Under the pieces are notes generated by a model that ran no database searches, was not told the DNA's origin, and worked only from the letters and a program-made list of their open reading frames with translations. Positions 62,339 through 64,000 of a stretch of DNA of 64,000 nucleotides are shown here, in pieces. The DNA is from Bacillus sp. sid0103 (GTDB taxonomy: Bacteria > Bacillota > Bacilli > Bacillales_B > DSM-18226), in contig NZ_JAHUWN010000027.1 in NCBI RefSeq assembly GCF_019219025.1, positions 1 through 64,000 on the forward strand. The letters run 5' to 3'. Position 1 is the first letter of the stretch; every line of letters begins with the position of its first letter. Both the position numbers and the translations under genes were made by a program.

Positions 62339-62372
62339 AATCGAGCGGAGACATTAGTCCCACACTCGATTA
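62339..62372 (-). terminator. Terminator of the DUF2187 gene
   Basis: AATCGAG/CTCGATT then TTTTTTTT on the minus strand. Confidence 0.85.
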
Positions 62373-62374
62373 TC

Positions 62375-62551
62375 CTACTTCTTAATTTTGTAATTTTTAT
62401 GGTTTACAATGGTTGTCAGTGGTTCATCTTTTTCTTTCGAGAAACCATATTGGACCATAACAGAATTTTCTCTAATCCCAGAAACGACACCTTCTAATTT
62501 CTTTCCATCCCGTTGAAAGGAAATTACATCGCCAATTTTTGCCGTTGCCAT
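62375..62551 (-). CDS. DUF2187 (YkvS-like, KOW-type) small protein
   Basis: 58 aa. MATAKIGDVISFQRDGKKLEG…SGIRENSVMVQYGF and the C-terminal TTIVNHKNYKIKK match YkvS of Bacillus. Probably a small beta-barrel RNA/protein-binding module. Start: ATG after a GGTGATGG site. Confidence 0.82.
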   Translation of the reverse strand: MATAKIGDVISFQRDGKKLEGVVSGIRENSVMVQYGFSKEKDEPLTTIVNHKNYKIKK

Positions 62552-62659
62552 TCCATCACCTCGACATTAGATTGTCCATAATTTTCCGGTAAAATACTTT
62601 AAATGAACAAGAAAAAAGCCTTTGTATAGGCAAAGGCCTCGTAGGTTTTCCAAAAACAA

Positions 62660-62944
62660 CTATTGTGCAATTGTGCTCTTTACGATCATTTCGTTAATGG
62701 TATTCCTAAATCCCCAAATGATATCGGATAACATATCCAGTTCAATATCGATTTCTTTAATGTCCCAATAATTTTCATTTTTTCGATGGTAAGTAAATTT
62801 TCCACTTGGATACTTCATAATCGTAAGTGTTCCATTAGGCCTGACTGTGTTTAATGTAAGAAAGTTTTTCGTACCATCATGTTGAGCATATCTTTCAAAG
62901 TCATGAAGAAATCCAGATATTTCATTAATTCTTAATATCATCAC
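62660..62944 (-). CDS. Hypothetical protein, 94 aa
   Basis: Start ATG behind AGGAGTGAG. Mixed alpha/beta; FERYAQHDGTKNFLTLNT, KYPSGKFTYHRKNENYWDI and a C-terminal helix. No family recognised. Confidence 0.7.
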   Translation of the reverse strand: MMILRINEISGFLHDFERYAQHDGTKNFLTLNTVRPNGTLTIMKYPSGKFTYHRKNENYWDIKEIDIELDMLSDIIWGFRNTINEMIVKSTIAQ

Positions 62945-63217
62945 TACTCACTCCTGATCTCTAATTCTTAAAAAGAATGCATGAAAAAGGTACGGTGAGG
63001 AAGAGGGAAAAACTACATTTACTAATAAAGTTATTGTATTGATTATAGAAGGAAAAAAATGCTATTTCAACCAAAATGTTAAATATCCAACCATCTTTTC
63101 CTGACAATTGGTGTCAGGCCCGCAATTTCTCCCTTCATCATAAATTTGGAATCACCTTTTCGTGGATTAATCTGATATAGTAGTCATTATGATGGAATGG
63201 AAAGGAATATAAAGACT

Positions 63218-64000
63218 ATGAAATGTATTTCAATTGATTTAGACGGTACCTTATTAAACTCTCAACATGAAATTTCAGAGCAAAATGAGATTGTCCTAAA
63301 TGAATTAAAGGATCAAGGTCACTGCCTTATTTTGAACACGGGCCGTGCTTACGCAGATGTCATTAAATTAAAAGCTGTTCAAAATATGGAGATTCCGATA
63401 TTTTGTATCAATGGTTCAGTATTATATTCAGAAACTAGAGAACTGATGTACGAAGCAACGGTGACCACTTCTATGTACAAAAATATATTTACGATTTTAA
63501 AAGGATTGGGTGTTGGCATTTTGGTTTACACCAATTATGGTGGTTTTCCATCCACATTGCCGCCATTACATGGCAAAAGTAAACAAGAGCTTGACACCCT
63601 TTTTCAAGAATTTAACTATGATGACATTCTTGAAAAAGACAATCTAAAAATCTATAAACTTATTGCCTTGGTACACCCGGACGAATTAGAAACGATTGAA
63701 GAGGTTAAAACAGCTTTAGCAGGAAAATTTGATATTTCAATGGCTTCCTCTTTTCCAAATAATGTGGAAATAACGTCAAGTGAAGCTCATAAAGGTAAAG
63801 CATTATTACGTTATCAACAAATGATGAATCTTACTTTTGATGAAATTATCGCTTTTGGTGACGGCGGTAATGATCTTGCCCAGTTTGAAGTGGCCACCAC
63901 ATCCGTCGCAATGGGAAATGCACCTGTCCATGTCCAACAAAAGGCCGATATCATCACTAAAACTAATGACGAAGATGGTTTTTCCTATGCAGTACGGGAG
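63218..64000 (+). CDS. HAD-superfamily Cof-type (IIB) phosphatase, cut by the window end
   Basis: 261 codons visible from the ATG at 63218 behind AAAGGA. Motif I SIDLDGTLLNS, motif II LNTGRAY, Lys in SSEAHKGKALL and motif IV AFGDGGNDLAQFE. Nearly full length for the family (about 270-290); the C-terminus lies beyond 64000. Sugar-phosphate phosphatase of unknown substrate. Confidence 0.9.
   Translation, partial: MKCISIDLDGTLLNSQHEISEQNEIVLNELKDQGHCLILNTGRAYADVIKLKAVQNMEIPIFCINGSVLYSETRELMYEATVTTSMYKNIFTILKGLGVGILVYTNYGGFPSTLPPLHGKSKQELDTLFQEFNYDDILEKDNLKIYKLIALVHPDELETIEEVKTALAGKFDISMASSFPNNVEITSSEAHKGKALLRYQQMMNLTFDEIIAFGDGGNDLAQFEVATTSVAMGNAPVHVQQKADIITKTNDEDGFSYAVRE

Overview
The window looks like a chromosome segment of a low-GC, spore-forming Bacillaceae bacterium (Bacillus/Neobacillus type). 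The signs are AGGAGG-type ribosome sites, frequent TTG and GTG starts, a GlcK-type ROK glucokinase, YugP, YkvS/DUF2187, DUF1292 and DUF4003 proteins, and the dispersed GC-rich repeats common in that family. No tRNA, rRNA or CRISPR array was seen.

Layout. 1-573: an IS3-family transposase remnant abutting a frameshifted brnQ fragment. 0.7-37.4 kb: one large sugar-catabolism island, almost all on the minus strand. It holds four Gfo/Idh/MocA-type or MDR sugar dehydrogenases, four TIM-barrel sugar isomerase/epimerases, an SDR, a polyol-permease-family MFS transporter, a ROK glucokinase, two ribose-type ABC systems plus an extra ATPase and an extra binding protein, LacI and AraC regulators, and a FixABCX electron-transfer module with an old-yellow-enzyme-type flavoprotein. 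Eleven copies of a 14-bp palindrome (consensus TGTAATCGATTACA) sit in its promoter regions. The gene set fits oxidation of a glycoside or anhydrosugar at C3, elimination/hydration, reduction to free glucose and phosphorylation, as in the levoglucosan (LgdA/B1/B2/C) and YcjQRS pathways. The substrate itself is inferred.

The island ends with a divergent pair: a LytTR response regulator and a soluble hybrid histidine kinase (PAS-HisKA-HATPase-REC). The kinase carries a whole sugar-binding-protein domain at its C-terminus, closely related to the ABC binding proteins of the same island. It is probably a cytoplasmic sugar sensor made by capture of a local transporter gene. A LacI paralogue beside it has lost its DNA-binding domain by an in-frame deletion.

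37.5-64 kb: ordinary chromosomal genes (YugP peptidase, HAD phosphatases, GNAT, PrmC-like methylase, cysteine desulfurase, SerC, MFS exporters, LLM flavoprotein, FAD monooxygenase, DUF3800, gamma-carbonic anhydrase, PspA/Lia-like pair, Gmk-like kinase, acyl-CoA ligase). Two unrelated intergenic tandem arrays share a 52-bp period. A pair of inverted 183-bp repeats flanks 57.75-62.15 kb.

The most striking gene of the second half is a Bcp-type peroxiredoxin at 57768-58247. Its reading frame is intact except for one TGA exactly at the peroxidatic cysteine (TPG-TGA-IKE), followed about 20 nt later by a small stem-loop with a GGA loop. This is the arrangement expected of a selenocysteine codon with a bacterial SECIS element. 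The alternative is a single nonsense mutation; the selenocysteine machinery is not in the window.
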